Assembly: GCA_020053105.1 (NCBI GenBank)
Contig: JAGVNU010000101.1
Location: 1 to 55,604, forward strand
Direction of reading: 5' to 3'
DNA: 55,604 bases
From: Thermodesulfovibrionia bacterium
GTDB lineage: Bacteria; Nitrospirota; Thermodesulfovibrionia; UBA6902
In this document: positions 1-8,461 of the stretch, piece by piece
Layout of the letters: each line of letters opens with the position of its first letter
How positions within the stretch are numbered: the stretch's first letter is position 1
Translations under genes and position numbers: made by a program
The notes under the pieces: model-generated
What the model saw: the letters and a program-made list of their open reading frames with translations, nothing else
The model's database searches: none
What the model was told of the DNA's origin: nothing

Positions 1-251
1 CATTGCATGCTCCCTTACTGTATTTCTAACCTATTTCAGGCCTAAGAAATTGCTTTATTATACAAAAGCTGTCATAAAGAGGGGAGGAATATTTTATGCG
101 TTAAACGCAGACTTGCTATTTTATTGGCAAGGGACAGAACATCACAGAATAGCTGGTCTCTGGGTTCATTGTTTACAAATGAGCATCTCTTTCCCCTCAG
201 AATATTTTTGAAATAAATAGACCAATGATTCACCATCGGGGACGCCCCATT
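1..251. other. Left-edge stretch without a recognisable gene
   Basis: I see no open frame of useful length here and no recognisable RNA. A purine-rich GAGGGGAGGA stands 5 bases before an ATG near position 98, but that frame reads ATG-CGT-TAA and closes at once. The stretch lies just beyond the terminator of the dsr operon, so it is probably intergenic sequence before a gene outside the window. Confidence 0.5.
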
Positions 252-281
252 AAAAAAGGCAGCAAGCCTACGCCTGCTGCC
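252..281 (-). terminator. Rho-independent terminator of dsrMKJOP
   Basis: On the minus strand a stem of GGCAGCA pairs with TGCTGCC around a 10-base loop and is followed directly by a run of six T. It lies 27 bases past the dsrP stop codon, the right place to end the dsrMKJOP transcript. Confidence 0.85.
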
Positions 282-308
282 TCTTCATTTAATCTGTTAA
301 AGTAAATC

Positions 309-1481
309 CTAATGGTCCGACTTCGCGGTCCCCAGCTCTTCCCTCACTGATATGGCGACTTTATAGAGAATAGTCAGCACAAGAAATCCTATCGACCATA
401 TACCGAGGGTAATCAAAGACTCCTGCAAAGTAGGCCAGTATTCTGTTACTGTCCCAAAATGGTTCGGAACAAATCCGCCTATTACAAGGCCGAATCCCTT
501 GTCAATCCAGAGGGAAATGAATACTGCTACACAGGCAATAATAAGCAGGTTCTCCTTCTCCCTGAACTTATACGGAATAAGCAGGCAGAGAGAGAGGACA
601 GCGCAAAAGACCGATGTCCGCATCAGAGGAACGAGTTTGTCGTGTCCATCAATGCCCGCAAACAGGTATTCGAACGCGTGCATGTGTCCGGGGATGTTGC
701 TGTAGAACGCGGTAAATATCTCAAGCAGGATAAAGAACACGTTGGCTATCATGGCATACGTCACGATCTTGGCGAGCGCCTGAATCGGCTCTTTGCCGGG
801 GTCAAACTGTGTGTTCTTTCTGAGGATAAGCGCCAGGATGATAAGCAGCGACGGTCCGCCTGCAAAGGCTGATGCCAGGAATCGGGCAGCCATAATCGCG
901 GTCAGCCAGAAGTGCCTGCCTGGAAGACCTGCATACAAAAACGCGGTTACGGTGTGAATGCTGACTGCCCACGGGATTGAGAGATAAATGAGAGGCTTCA
1001 CCCATGATGCAGGGGTGGTCCCTTTCTTCTCTGCATGCAACGTGGCCCATCCGATTGTTATGTTGAGCAGGAGATAACCGCTTAAGACCGTTGCATCCCA
1101 GAAGAGGATGGAATTCGGTGTCGGATAAAGAAAGACATTCATTATCCTCATCGGCTGCCCCATATCAACAAAGATAAAGAGCATGCACATAGTGACCGCA
1201 GCCACAGCCAGGAATTCACCCAGTATCACCATCCTGCTGAATTTCTTGAAATGATGAAGATAATACGGGATTACCAGCATAACAGCAGAGGCCGCGACAC
1301 CGACAAGAAACGTAAACTGTGAAATATAAAATCCCCACGACACGTCCCTGCTCATACCCGTTATGCCCAGTCCGTATTTGAGCTGCTGAAGATAAGTGAG
1401 AACACCCACTCCACTCATGGAAGCCAGTATGATGACAAGCGTCCAGTACTTCTTACTGCCCTTAAGCGCCTTATCCAGCAT
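309..1481 (-). CDS. dsrP: DsrP, NrfD-family membrane subunit of DsrMKJOP
   Basis: This is an integral membrane protein of the NrfD/PsrC family. In the Dsr complex it is thought to exchange electrons with the quinone pool in the cytoplasmic membrane. The 390-residue product is almost entirely hydrophobic with about ten predicted membrane helices, the usual size and build of DsrP. I take ATG at 1481 because GGAGGTGA stands 5 bases before it; the GTG at 1490 lies inside that ribosome site. The start overlaps the end of dsrO by 11 bases, so the two are translationally coupled. It is the last gene of the operon. The family call is firm; the DsrP name rests on its place after DsrO. Confidence 0.93.
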   Translation of the reverse strand: MLDKALKGSKKYWTLVIILASMSGVGVLTYLQQLKYGLGITGMSRDVSWGFYISQFTFLVGVAASAVMLVIPYYLHHFKKFSRMVILGEFLAVAAVTMCMLFIFVDMGQPMRIMNVFLYPTPNSILFWDATVLSGYLLLNITIGWATLHAEKKGTTPASWVKPLIYLSIPWAVSIHTVTAFLYAGLPGRHFWLTAIMAARFLASAFAGGPSLLIILALILRKNTQFDPGKEPIQALAKIVTYAMIANVFFILLEIFTAFYSNIPGHMHAFEYLFAGIDGHDKLVPLMRTSVFCAVLSLCLLIPYKFREKENLLIIACVAVFISLWIDKGFGLVIGGFVPNHFGTVTEYWPTLQESLITLGIWSIGFLVLTILYKVAISVREELGTAKSDH

Positions 1482-2271
1482 ACTCTTCACCTCCTATCAC
1501 ATAAAATACACTGGGCATTGTCCCAAGCTCAGGTTTGCGTTGCAATGAAAAATTGGTCTTCAATATCTTGCGTACCTCTGATTCGGGATCATTGAGATTG
1601 CCGAAGACCAGGGCGCCGTTGGATGCCTCTGCACAGGCAGGCTGTTCGCCTTTTTCAAGCCTTTCACTGCAGAAGGTGCATTTCTCCACTACTCCCATCG
1701 ACCTTGTCGGGTATTCCGGATTCTTGTCCTTGATAAAAGGTCTCGGGTCCACAAAGTTGAAGCTCCTTGAACCGTATGGACACGCTGCCATGCAGAACCT
1801 GCATCCTATGCAGCGGTGCATGTCCTGTTGCACAATCCCGTCCGGCCTCTTAAAAGTCGCCTTTGTGGGACACACCCTAACACAGGGTGGACTGTCGCAG
1901 TGATTGCACAGGAGCGGAAACAATTTCTGTTTGAATGCCTCAGGATGATAAAAGTTTTTCTGGTCCGGGAATGAATGGCCGTATGTATCGTTCCATATCC
2001 ACTTGACTTCATGTTTCGGATTACCCTTTTCAGGGATGAGCGTCGGTATATTGTGGATCTTGTCGCACGCATCGACTATTCGCTGATAATCTTCGGCTGT
2101 CTGGAGTTTTCTTATATCAATTACCATTGCATAGCGGGTAGCTGCCGTGGATACGGCTGAATGGCCTGATGACGCTTCGACTGTGTCTTTGAAAATATCA
2201 GCCGCGGACAGGCCCAGCCCTACGCCTGTACAGCCGGCCAATTTGAGAAATTTCCTTCTGTCGATTCTCAT
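1471..2271 (-). CDS. dsrO: DsrO, periplasmic ferredoxin-like iron-sulfur subunit
   Basis: DsrO carries several [4Fe-4S] clusters and passes electrons between the cytochrome DsrJ and the membrane subunit DsrP on the outer face of the membrane. The N-terminus MRIDRRKFLKLAG is a twin-arginine signal, so the protein should be exported folded by Tat. Cysteine groups follow, including CNHCDSPPCVRVCP, CIGCRFCMAACPYG and CTFCSERL, typical of the FdhB/NrfC/DmsB family. The start at 2271 makes an ATGA overlap with dsrJ and has GAGGAGG just upstream. A longer frame begins at 2301 but would add 10 residues ahead of the Tat motif. The product is 266 residues, normal for DsrO. Confidence 0.95.
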   Translation of the reverse strand: MRIDRRKFLKLAGCTGVGLGLSAADIFKDTVEASSGHSAVSTAATRYAMVIDIRKLQTAEDYQRIVDACDKIHNIPTLIPEKGNPKHEVKWIWNDTYGHSFPDQKNFYHPEAFKQKLFPLLCNHCDSPPCVRVCPTKATFKRPDGIVQQDMHRCIGCRFCMAACPYGSRSFNFVDPRPFIKDKNPEYPTRSMGVVEKCTFCSERLEKGEQPACAEASNGALVFGNLNDPESEVRKILKTNFSLQRKPELGTMPSVFYVIGGEEYAG

Positions 2272-2648
2272 AACTGGTCCTCCTCTGATGAATAATGACA
2301 ATTCCAGCAGTACGGGTTTACCCCTGCGAAATTATGGCATTTGCCGCAAAAGTCCTGCTTGGAATGGCATGCCAGGCATCCGTTTTGAATACTCTTTTCA
2401 TACTGGTCTCCGTCAAAAGTAATAAACCTTTCACCGCCTCGGACCACTTCGTCTCTCCATTTATCGAGTATCATCATGTGTTCGGCCCTCATCTGTCCGA
2501 TAGGAACATTCCCTATATGCAGCTCGTCGGCGGCCGCAGTGGGATCAGCGGGTTTCTCAATTGTCTTTCCCATATTCGTATAGAAAGGGAACGTAACCAG
2601 AGCAATAAAAATTATCAGTCCTGCAATTATTTTTCCTCCGTTATACAT
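2268..2648 (-). CDS. dsrJ: DsrJ, triheme cytochrome c
   Basis: DsrJ is the small periplasmic multiheme cytochrome of the DsrMKJOP complex. The 126-residue protein has one N-terminal membrane anchor (about residues 6-23) and three CxxCH heme sites near the C-terminus: CLACH, CGKCH and CWNCH. Three hemes is the family number. Its ATG shares one base with the dsrK stop codon (TAATG), and its own stop overlaps the dsrO start (ATGA), so K, J and O form a tightly coupled unit. The redox partner of DsrJ is not settled in the literature. The call is certain from heme count, size and neighbours. Confidence 0.95.
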   Translation of the reverse strand: MYNGGKIIAGLIIFIALVTFPFYTNMGKTIEKPADPTAAADELHIGNVPIGQMRAEHMMILDKWRDEVVRGGERFITFDGDQYEKSIQNGCLACHSKQDFCGKCHNFAGVNPYCWNCHYSSEEDQL

Positions 2649-4267
2649 TATTCCTCCTCCCCCTTCTCCTCCATGCCTGGAAGCGGTTCACCACGCAGGT
2701 TGTTTTCTCTCTCCTTCTCTCCAGGGATTATCAAGGCATTGCCCACAAGCTCATGAACGCCGCAGACACCCACGTCAGGCATCCAGTAATCTATCATGGG
2801 CGGAAGTACGGCCCTGTCGATAGCGCAAATGCAGGAGAGCATATTGACTCCGTGTTTCTCTTTGACGTACTTCACGGCATGTGCCCTTGGAAGCCCCCCC
2901 AGCATCCTCAGCTCCTCTATCTCGCCGGCATTCAGGCCGGACCCGCTGCCGCAACAGAAGGTATTCTCCCTTATAGTGTTGTCCGGCATCTCGTGGAAAT
3001 GGTTGCACACACTGTTTATGATGTACCTCGGCTCCTCAAAAATCCCCATGCCTCTAGAGGTATTGCAGGAATCGTGGAAGGTCACATTCAGATTATCATT
3101 TCTGCTGGGGTCGAATTTGAGCTTGCCGTTTTTGATCAGGTCGGCAGTGAACTCGGCAATGTGGACCATCCTGGTGGATTTTGCGTTGTCGAATCTTGTG
3201 CCGGTTATCGGTGACACCGGCGCCTCAAGGTGGTCCGCAGGACCGTTCATGGTGTCCATATATTGATGCAACACCCTCCACATATGCCCGCATTCTCCTC
3301 CGAGGATCCATTTCACCCCGAGTCTCTTTGACTCGGCATATATCTTGGAATTAAGTCTCTTCATCATCTCATTTGAGGTGAATAATCCGAAGTTGCCGCC
3401 TTCGGAGGCGTATGTGCTCCAGGTATAGTCAAGGCCGAGATAGTGAAAAAGCAAGAGATAGCCCATGCATGTAAAGACGCCGGGCTCTGCGAAAAAATCA
3501 GCGGAAGGCGTGACAAACAGTATCTCTGCGCCCTTCCGGTTGAAGGTCGGCTCTACCCTGACGCCTGTATGTTCCTCTAAGTCATCCAGCATATAATCGA
3601 AATTGCTTTTAATGGTATGCGGCTGAAGCCCGAGGTGGTTTCCTGTCCTGTAGCAATTTGCCAGAGGCCCTGAAATCCAGTCCGTGCAACAGCCAAGCAG
3701 GTTGATGAGTTCCCTGCCCATCATCGTGATCTCGGCCTGGTCTATGCCGTAAGGGCAGAAGACCGAGCAGCGGCGGCATTCAGTGCACTGGTAGTAGTAG
3801 TACCATATCTCCTTAAACACATCCTCTGTAAGGTCCCTTGCGCCTGCGATCTTCCCCAGCTTGCCTGCTACCGTAAAATACCGCCTGTAAATCGACCTGA
3901 GAAGCTCTGCCCTCAGCACAGGCATATTCTTGGGATCTCCGGTGCCGATGAAGAAGTGGCACTTGTCGGCGCACGCCCCGCATCTTACACAGATATCCAT
4001 AAACAGCCGGAAAGAGCGGAACTTCTTGAGCAGGTTTTCCATGCCCTCAAGGAATATCTCCTTCCAGTTGTCGACAAGCTTCCAGTCCTGCTCAGATGAA
4101 TTCCATTCCCTTCCATTCGGGAAGCCTATGTATTCAAGGTTTTTAGGTTTTGCTCCATAACAATAATAGCCCTTCTTAAATTCAACGGGTTCATCCATCC
4201 ATTGTTTTAGGGGGGGCTTATAATTTATGCCTGACAACAGTTCATTCGGTTTCGGTTTTATTGCCAT
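2648..4267 (-). CDS. dsrK: DsrK, HdrD-like iron-sulfur catalytic subunit
   Basis: DsrK resembles the heterodisulfide reductase subunit HdrD and is taken to be the site where the DsrC trisulfide is reduced on the cytoplasmic side. The 539-residue protein has two [4Fe-4S] motifs, CVRCGACADKC near residue 92 and CTECRRCSVFC near residue 163. CCG-type cysteine motifs follow, one seen as FCCGSGSG near residue 440. These are the elements expected for the catalytic noncubane cluster. It starts 4 bases after the dsrM stop and overlaps dsrJ by one base. No key cysteine appears to be missing. The DsrK name is secure because dsrM and dsrJ flank it. Confidence 0.96.
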   Translation of the reverse strand: MAIKPKPNELLSGINYKPPLKQWMDEPVEFKKGYYCYGAKPKNLEYIGFPNGREWNSSEQDWKLVDNWKEIFLEGMENLLKKFRSFRLFMDICVRCGACADKCHFFIGTGDPKNMPVLRAELLRSIYRRYFTVAGKLGKIAGARDLTEDVFKEIWYYYYQCTECRRCSVFCPYGIDQAEITMMGRELINLLGCCTDWISGPLANCYRTGNHLGLQPHTIKSNFDYMLDDLEEHTGVRVEPTFNRKGAEILFVTPSADFFAEPGVFTCMGYLLLFHYLGLDYTWSTYASEGGNFGLFTSNEMMKRLNSKIYAESKRLGVKWILGGECGHMWRVLHQYMDTMNGPADHLEAPVSPITGTRFDNAKSTRMVHIAEFTADLIKNGKLKFDPSRNDNLNVTFHDSCNTSRGMGIFEEPRYIINSVCNHFHEMPDNTIRENTFCCGSGSGLNAGEIEELRMLGGLPRAHAVKYVKEKHGVNMLSCICAIDRAVLPPMIDYWMPDVGVCGVHELVGNALIIPGEKERENNLRGEPLPGMEEKGEEE

Positions 4268-4271
4268 TTCA

Positions 4272-5258
4272 TCACTCCTTTTCTACCGGTAGTCCTTCTG
4301 ATTTCATCACCTCTCTAAACTCATCTTCGTATTCCTCGTATGTGTGAAGCTTTACCTTCGGGTTCCACGGATTAATGTGCCTTACTTCACGGCTGTTGTT
4401 TGCGAGGTTTCTGGTCGGGCTCATAAAGACCCCTCCGAGATGCATAAGCTTGCTAAAGGGGAAATACGCAAAAAGGACACTTATGAGGAAGAGGTGTATA
4501 AAGAAGATACCTCCGATCCCGTCCGGAACAGTGGTCTTAAAGGTGGCGAGTCCCATTGTGAGTTCTTTGACCTTGATGATATCCACTTTAATAAAGTACC
4601 TCATAAGAATCCCCGAAACAGCTATGCCGATGATCAGAAACAGCGGGAAATAATCAGCAGGCAGAGATATGTACTTGACCTGAGGATTAAAGATCCTGCG
4701 CAGGAGGAGATAAGTTGCGGCTGCAAGGAGCACCACGCCGGTTATCAGCATGTGCGGAACACCCACCTGTACAAAGCCGTCCACAACGTCGAGGGTGTTT
4801 ACCCAGGCCGGCACGGGCTCTGTAAAAAACCTGAGGTGCCTTATGAAGACAACAAAGAACGTCACATGAAAGGCAAGACCTCCAAGCCACAGCCATTTAT
4901 TGGAGCCGTAGACCGGCCCGCCGTCAGTCCTATGTGTCTTGAGGTTCCTGAAAAGCGAGCGGAACAGCAATACTTCCAGCGCCATTCTTCCTATTATCCC
5001 CAACGTGGTTGAAGGATTATCGAGTTTGCTTTGTTTGATCCACGGCAGAGATTTCTGCTGGCCGCAGGTTGTAGGAATATGGAATGGAACAGGAGATTGT
5101 CCCCACTTGATCACTTTCCTGATGAAGCCGGCAATAAATACCAGGACCGCCAGGTATGGGATTGCGACTCCAAAGAGACCGAACAGATTGAGCTTAGCTC
5201 CCATAAAGGCAATGGCAGCGAGAAAAATAACGGCAACTAAAGAAAAGATCATTCCCAT
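4272..5258 (-). CDS. dsrM: DsrM, NarI-like membrane cytochrome b
   Basis: DsrM is the membrane diheme cytochrome b that moves electrons between menaquinol and DsrK. The 328 residues hold about six hydrophobic segments: two at the N-terminus (residues 3-25 and 30-48), then the NarI-like four-helix core with the histidines expected to bind heme b. The C-terminal tail is charged and lies on the DsrK side. It is the first gene of the dsrMKJOP block. About 200 bases separate it from the upstream gene, and a palindromic repeat sits in that gap, so transcription may restart here, although I see no clear promoter. Confidence 0.94.
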   Translation of the reverse strand: MGMIFSLVAVIFLAAIAFMGAKLNLFGLFGVAIPYLAVLVFIAGFIRKVIKWGQSPVPFHIPTTCGQQKSLPWIKQSKLDNPSTTLGIIGRMALEVLLFRSLFRNLKTHRTDGGPVYGSNKWLWLGGLAFHVTFFVVFIRHLRFFTEPVPAWVNTLDVVDGFVQVGVPHMLITGVVLLAAATYLLLRRIFNPQVKYISLPADYFPLFLIIGIAVSGILMRYFIKVDIIKVKELTMGLATFKTTVPDGIGGIFFIHLFLISVLFAYFPFSKLMHLGGVFMSPTRNLANNSREVRHINPWNPKVKLHTYEEYEDEFREVMKSEGLPVEKE

Positions 5259-5322
5259 TATGTACCCCCCTTTCTTTTGTGCTGTAAGAGAGTTGTCTCT
5301 CTTTGTCTGACTTTTTTTATTT

Positions 5323-5426
5323 TGTCATACCCGAAGTCTGTAATCGGGTATCCAGAACCTCTTAAGAAGACTGGATTCCCGCTCAGAAGACTACCAACAG
5401 TAGGTGCCTTAAGCACGGGAATGACG
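5323..5426. repeat. Nested palindromic (MITE/REP-like) repeat
   Basis: An outer inverted pair (TGTCATaCCCG ... CGGGaATGACg) encloses an inner pair (CGGGTATCCAG ... CTGGATTCCCG). The TGTCATTCCCG / GGGAATCCAG type is a familiar dispersed non-coding element in many bacterial genomes. It fills most of the gap between the RsbRD-like gene and dsrM, where it could fold in RNA and lower read-through into dsrMKJOP. Copy number cannot be judged from this window. Confidence 0.65.
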
Positions 5427-5458
5427 GCTTAACGTCGAGTTTATAAACAGACTCTTAA

Positions 5459-5995
5459 TTAAAACCCGGCCGTGTCTTTTTCTTCAGCCTCTGTGTCCTT
5501 AAACATATTCGACATCTTCAGTATCCTGGATGTGCGGTTTCTTAATTCATTTGCCCTCAGCTTATAAATCTTCTCCCGGCATGCGATATACATATCAAAA
5601 GAAACATTTGCCAGTTGGTCTATTTGAGATTCAATCACCAGCAGTTCATCAAACAATTGATTCTTGCGGATCTCGCTTGCCAGCGCTTCCCAAATCACTT
5701 TTTTCAGAAGAAATATAAAACCGACTGCCTGAGAGGGAGTAAAATCCTGAATGGCCCTGATCCTGATAATATTATCGAGATACGGGGAAACCCTTGCGAG
5801 ATCCAATTCCCCGGACAACTCCCCAAGGATAGCATCTATCCCTTCTGATATTGTAAATCCGACGGGATTGCCAAACCTGTTCTTTTGAGTTTTTAAAAAA
5901 TTTGCGGTGTCCTGAGGATATGTCTCAACTATCAAATCAAACCACGTTTTTGCGATTTCATGTTTTTTCTCTGATAACAGGAGACCGATTCTCAT
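5459..5995 (-). CDS. RsbRD N-terminal-domain protein in the dsr cluster
   Basis: This 178-residue soluble protein resembles the RsbRD/RsbT co-antagonist N-terminal domain family, a helical sensor-like domain. Family features seen are the start RIGLLLSEKKHEIAKTWFDLI, an FxNPVGFTISEG stretch, and later helices with a ...QAVGFIFLLKKVIWE segment. It lacks the STAS domain that would make it a full stressosome protein. Genes of this kind are known next to dsrMKJOP in sulfate reducers, but their role is not established. It lies between dsrC and dsrM on the same strand, so a regulatory or assembly role in sulfite reduction is a fair inference only. Confidence 0.7.
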   Translation of the reverse strand: MRIGLLLSEKKHEIAKTWFDLIVETYPQDTANFLKTQKNRFGNPVGFTISEGIDAILGELSGELDLARVSPYLDNIIRIRAIQDFTPSQAVGFIFLLKKVIWEALASEIRKNQLFDELLVIESQIDQLANVSFDMYIACREKIYKLRANELRNRTSRILKMSNMFKDTEAEEKDTAGF

Positions 5996-6032
5996 TGATT
6001 TTTTCTTAAGAAGAGCGCCTTATTATTTTACA

Positions 6033-6074
6033 AAGGGTTGTTACGCATTCCTGATATGAATGGTAACAACCCTT
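6033..6074 (-). terminator. Hairpin after dsrC, probable terminator
   Basis: AAGGGTTGTTAC pairs perfectly with GTAACAACCCTT (12 base pairs), 32 bases past the dsrC stop. On the minus strand the stem is followed by TTGTAAAATAAT, a weak T tract. This suggests an inefficient terminator or a stabilising 3' end that lets dsrC be expressed more strongly than the genes after it. Confidence 0.6.
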
Positions 6075-6105
6075 AAGTGTTTTGATCTTATTTTTTTATA
6101 AACAA

Positions 6106-6441
6106 TTATACGCAGCCTGTCGGTTTAGGAAGCCCTGCGTATCTGCAGGCCTGCTTTGCAGGTCCGGCCGGATAGAGCTCATACAGATACTTTGTGTTGC
6201 CCTTTTCCTTACCGTATTTCTTTGCGAGTTCTTTGGTAAGGATCTTGATCATGGGGGCAATCTGGTACTTGTCAAAATAATCTCTCAGGAACTTGATTAC
6301 TTCCCAATGTTCCTCGCTCAAATCAAGACCGTCTCCCTTGGCCATTACTGCAGCTATCCCTTCGGTCCATTGTGACCAGTCCAAAAGGTAACCCTCTTCA
6401 TCGACTTCATAACTTTTTCCTTCGCTTTCCAATGTTGGCAT
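6106..6441 (-). CDS. dsrC: DsrC, sulfur-carrying partner of sulfite reductase
   Basis: DsrC carries the sulfur from DsrAB as a trisulfide between its two C-terminal cysteines, which is then reduced through DsrMKJOP. The 111-residue protein ends in ACRYAGLPKPTGCV. Both cysteines needed for trisulfide chemistry are present with the normal spacing, which separates true DsrC from TusE-like relatives that lack the first one. The body shows the family pattern (DEEGYLLDWSQWTEG, LSEEHWEVIKFLRDYF). The gene has its own upstream promoter-like sequence and a downstream hairpin, so it is probably also transcribed as its own unit, in keeping with the high level at which DsrC is usually made. Confidence 0.97.
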   Translation of the reverse strand: MPTLESEGKSYEVDEEGYLLDWSQWTEGIAAVMAKGDGLDLSEEHWEVIKFLRDYFDKYQIAPMIKILTKELAKKYGKEKGNTKYLYELYPAGPAKQACRYAGLPKPTGCV

Positions 6442-6554
6442 TATACTACTCCTTTCTTATGATAAGATTTTTTGGTATCGCCTTTGTCTAAACGGAAGTT
6501 TATTCTAGAGTATTTTCAGCCTTGAAACTAATAGACCTAAAGACAGATTAAGGA

Positions 6555-6583
6555 TCATAATATAAATTCCCACTTTCGGTCAA
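6555..6583 (-). promoter_or_regulatory. Probable sigma-70 type promoter of dsrC
   Basis: Read on the minus strand, TTGACC (6578-6583) is followed 17 bases later by TTATGA, or 15 bases later by TATTAT. An A/T-rich TTTTTTATT block lies just before it. The same arrangement and nearly the same bases occur ahead of dsrA, which strengthens the call. The start would lie about 100 bases before dsrC. Confidence 0.5.
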
Positions 6584-6649
6584 ATAAAAAAATCTTATAT
6601 GGCGTTTATCTTAGTTAATAAATGTTATAACGCATTGACCTCCTTCTTC

Positions 6650-6982
6650 TTATTTATTTTTCAGTCTTACAAAAACAAGCTTGCCAGCTTTACCGCCCTT
6701 GCTGGTCCGGCCGATCATGTTAGTGTGAATGTCGTAGTCGTAATCCACTGAATCATAATCTTCAGGATTCAGCGACAATGACTTATCTATATCACCTTTG
6801 CATACTAATGCAAGGGCATCCATGAAAATGCCCCCGAGGTTACGGCCGGTGCGGTCAAACACATATACTGCCCCGCATGTACAGATCCCGCCTGTAAGCT
6901 CCATTACCTTGAAATTAATATCAACAGGGGCCCTTAAAAAATTATCACAATAGGGACACTGTAAATGTCTCGGCCTCGCCAT
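6650..6982 (-). CDS. Conserved dsr-linked zinc-ribbon protein, unknown function
   Basis: I do not recognise a named family. The 110-residue soluble protein opens with CPYCDNF (about residues 8-14) and has CTCGAVYVFDRTGRNLGG about 25 residues later. Two cysteine pairs at this spacing suggest a small zinc ribbon. The rest is acidic in the middle (EDYDSVDYDYD) and basic at the end, which could suit protein or RNA contact. It lies between dsrN and dsrC on the dsr strand, 45 bases after dsrN. I start it at ATG 6982 with GGGAG upstream, although TTG at 6985 is also open. A role in siroheme or DsrAB maturation is possible but unproven. Confidence 0.6.
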   Translation of the reverse strand: MARPRHLQCPYCDNFLRAPVDINFKVMELTGGICTCGAVYVFDRTGRNLGGIFMDALALVCKGDIDKSLSLNPEDYDSVDYDYDIHTNMIGRTSKGGKAGKLVFVRLKNK

Positions 6983-7027
6983 CAAATAACTCCCAAGGGA
7001 CTAAGCGTAAAGGGAAAGCATGTCCTC

Positions 7028-8443
7028 TTACTCTGTGCCTCTGTGTTTTGTGCCTGTTTTATTTTCCAGCGCACATCTTATCATACCGTCTGCCCACTCA
7101 GGGGACCCGATTGCATGGAGATGAGTGTACGCTGCAAGAACGTTTTTATAGCATATCCCGTCTCTATTATCAACTATACCCCTGCCCCGCTTCATATGAA
7201 AAGCAAAAAATGTTCCGTCTTCCTCTATCTCCAGTACTTTTGAATAATGAAATTCATGGCCCCTGAGAGTGGTCCCCGGGGGGAAAAAAGGATTTGCCCT
7301 GTCAACCTCAACAATCGTATAGCCATGAGCATGCGGTTTTTTCTCAAGGCCGAATGATATCGGCAGCGCTCCAACCATGGGATAGGTCCTGCCTTCCAGC
7401 ACCAGTTTCCGGCCCAGATACATAAGCCCGCCGCATTCTGCATATACGGGAAGTCCATCGTGAACAGCATTATAGAGGGAATCCCTGAAACACACATTTT
7501 CAGCCAGCGCAATTGCATGCGTTTCAGGAAAGCCCCCGCCTATATAGAGCGCGTCAATATCCGGGAGGTTTTTTTCCTTCAAAGGGCTTACCTCGATTAA
7601 CTCCGCCCCTCTTTTTTCAAGTTCTTCAAAATTTTCCTGGTAGTAGAACTGGAATGCGGAATCACGGATGACGCCGATCCTAACAACCGGGCGGCGTGGT
7701 GCAGCATCCGGGGTCGCGGCATGCAGCGCACCTGCATGCAGTGAAGCTGCCCCATTAGCTGCATTCAATATGGCATCCATATCAAGATACTGCTGTCCTA
7801 TTCCCTCCACGGCTGTAATTGCTTCCTCTATGCCCTTGTGCTCCTGAAAAGGCGTAAGCCCCATATGCCTTTCAGGAAAGGGGTCCTTCTTTAATCTCGG
7901 GATAGCTCCGAGTACAGGTATATTGCATCTCTCATGAATAGCCTTCCTGATGACCGATTCCTGCCTGTCTGTTGCTATCCGGTTCAGCACTACGCCGCCG
8001 ATTGGGACCTGCGGGTCCATTTTCTGGCACCCTAATACCATGGCAGCAATAGTATTTGTCGCCTTGGTGCAGTCAATGATTATCACTACCGGGGCCTTTA
8101 GAAGCTTTGCCAGCTCGGCCGTGCTGTAAGTCCCTTTATGATCCATCCCGTCATACAGTCCCCTGTTGCCTTCAATTACCGCTGCATCAGAGTTAATTGA
8201 ATGCGTTAAAAAAGATTCAAAGGCCTGCTCAGGGGTCATCATAAAGAGGTCTAAATTGTAACAGGGGGCCCCGGACGCCTTTGCCAGCCAGCCGGCATCG
8301 ATGTAATCAGGGCCTTTTTTAAAGGGGATTACTTTTATTCCTTTTTTGCGGAGCAAGGAAACAATTGACAAAGAAAGGACAGTCTTTCCACTCCCGCCTC
8401 TGAGGCCGGAGACAACTATCCGGGGGATTGATTTATTAAACAT
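7028..8443 (-). CDS. dsrN: DsrN, CobB/CbiA-type amidotransferase
   Basis: The 471-residue protein belongs to the cobyrinate a,c-diamide synthase family. The N-terminal half is a P-loop synthetase domain: GLRGGSGKTVLSL near residues 13-25, then KKGPDYIDAGW. The C-terminal half is a class I glutamine amidotransferase with the nucleophile in AECGGLMYLG near residue 335. In dsr clusters this gene is called dsrN and is thought to amidate siroheme to the siroheme amide used by DsrAB. The sequence cannot exclude a role in cobalamin synthesis, but no other cobalamin gene is nearby, so the DsrN role is the better reading. It starts just after a terminator-like hairpin behind dsrD. Confidence 0.88.
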   Translation of the reverse strand: MFNKSIPRIVVSGLRGGSGKTVLSLSIVSLLRKKGIKVIPFKKGPDYIDAGWLAKASGAPCYNLDLFMMTPEQAFESFLTHSINSDAAVIEGNRGLYDGMDHKGTYSTAELAKLLKAPVVIIIDCTKATNTIAAMVLGCQKMDPQVPIGGVVLNRIATDRQESVIRKAIHERCNIPVLGAIPRLKKDPFPERHMGLTPFQEHKGIEEAITAVEGIGQQYLDMDAILNAANGAASLHAGALHAATPDAAPRRPVVRIGVIRDSAFQFYYQENFEELEKRGAELIEVSPLKEKNLPDIDALYIGGGFPETHAIALAENVCFRDSLYNAVHDGLPVYAECGGLMYLGRKLVLEGRTYPMVGALPISFGLEKKPHAHGYTIVEVDRANPFFPPGTTLRGHEFHYSKVLEIEEDGTFFAFHMKRGRGIVDNRDGICYKNVLAAYTHLHAIGSPEWADGMIRCALENKTGTKHRGTE

Positions 8444-8461
8444 ATGAAGCGGGGAAAGAAA

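Noticed and set aside
459..872. Open frame of 137 codons on the plus strand
   Set aside because: It lies opposite dsrP, has no ribosome site and no family likeness; it is a shadow of the real gene.
5323..5426. CRISPR array
   Set aside because: The repeats are inverted and nested, not direct copies with regular spacers.
7028..8443. Calling this a cobalamin-pathway cobB/cbiA
   Set aside because: No other cobalamin gene is nearby and the gene is framed by dsr genes, so the siroheme amidase DsrN is the better call.
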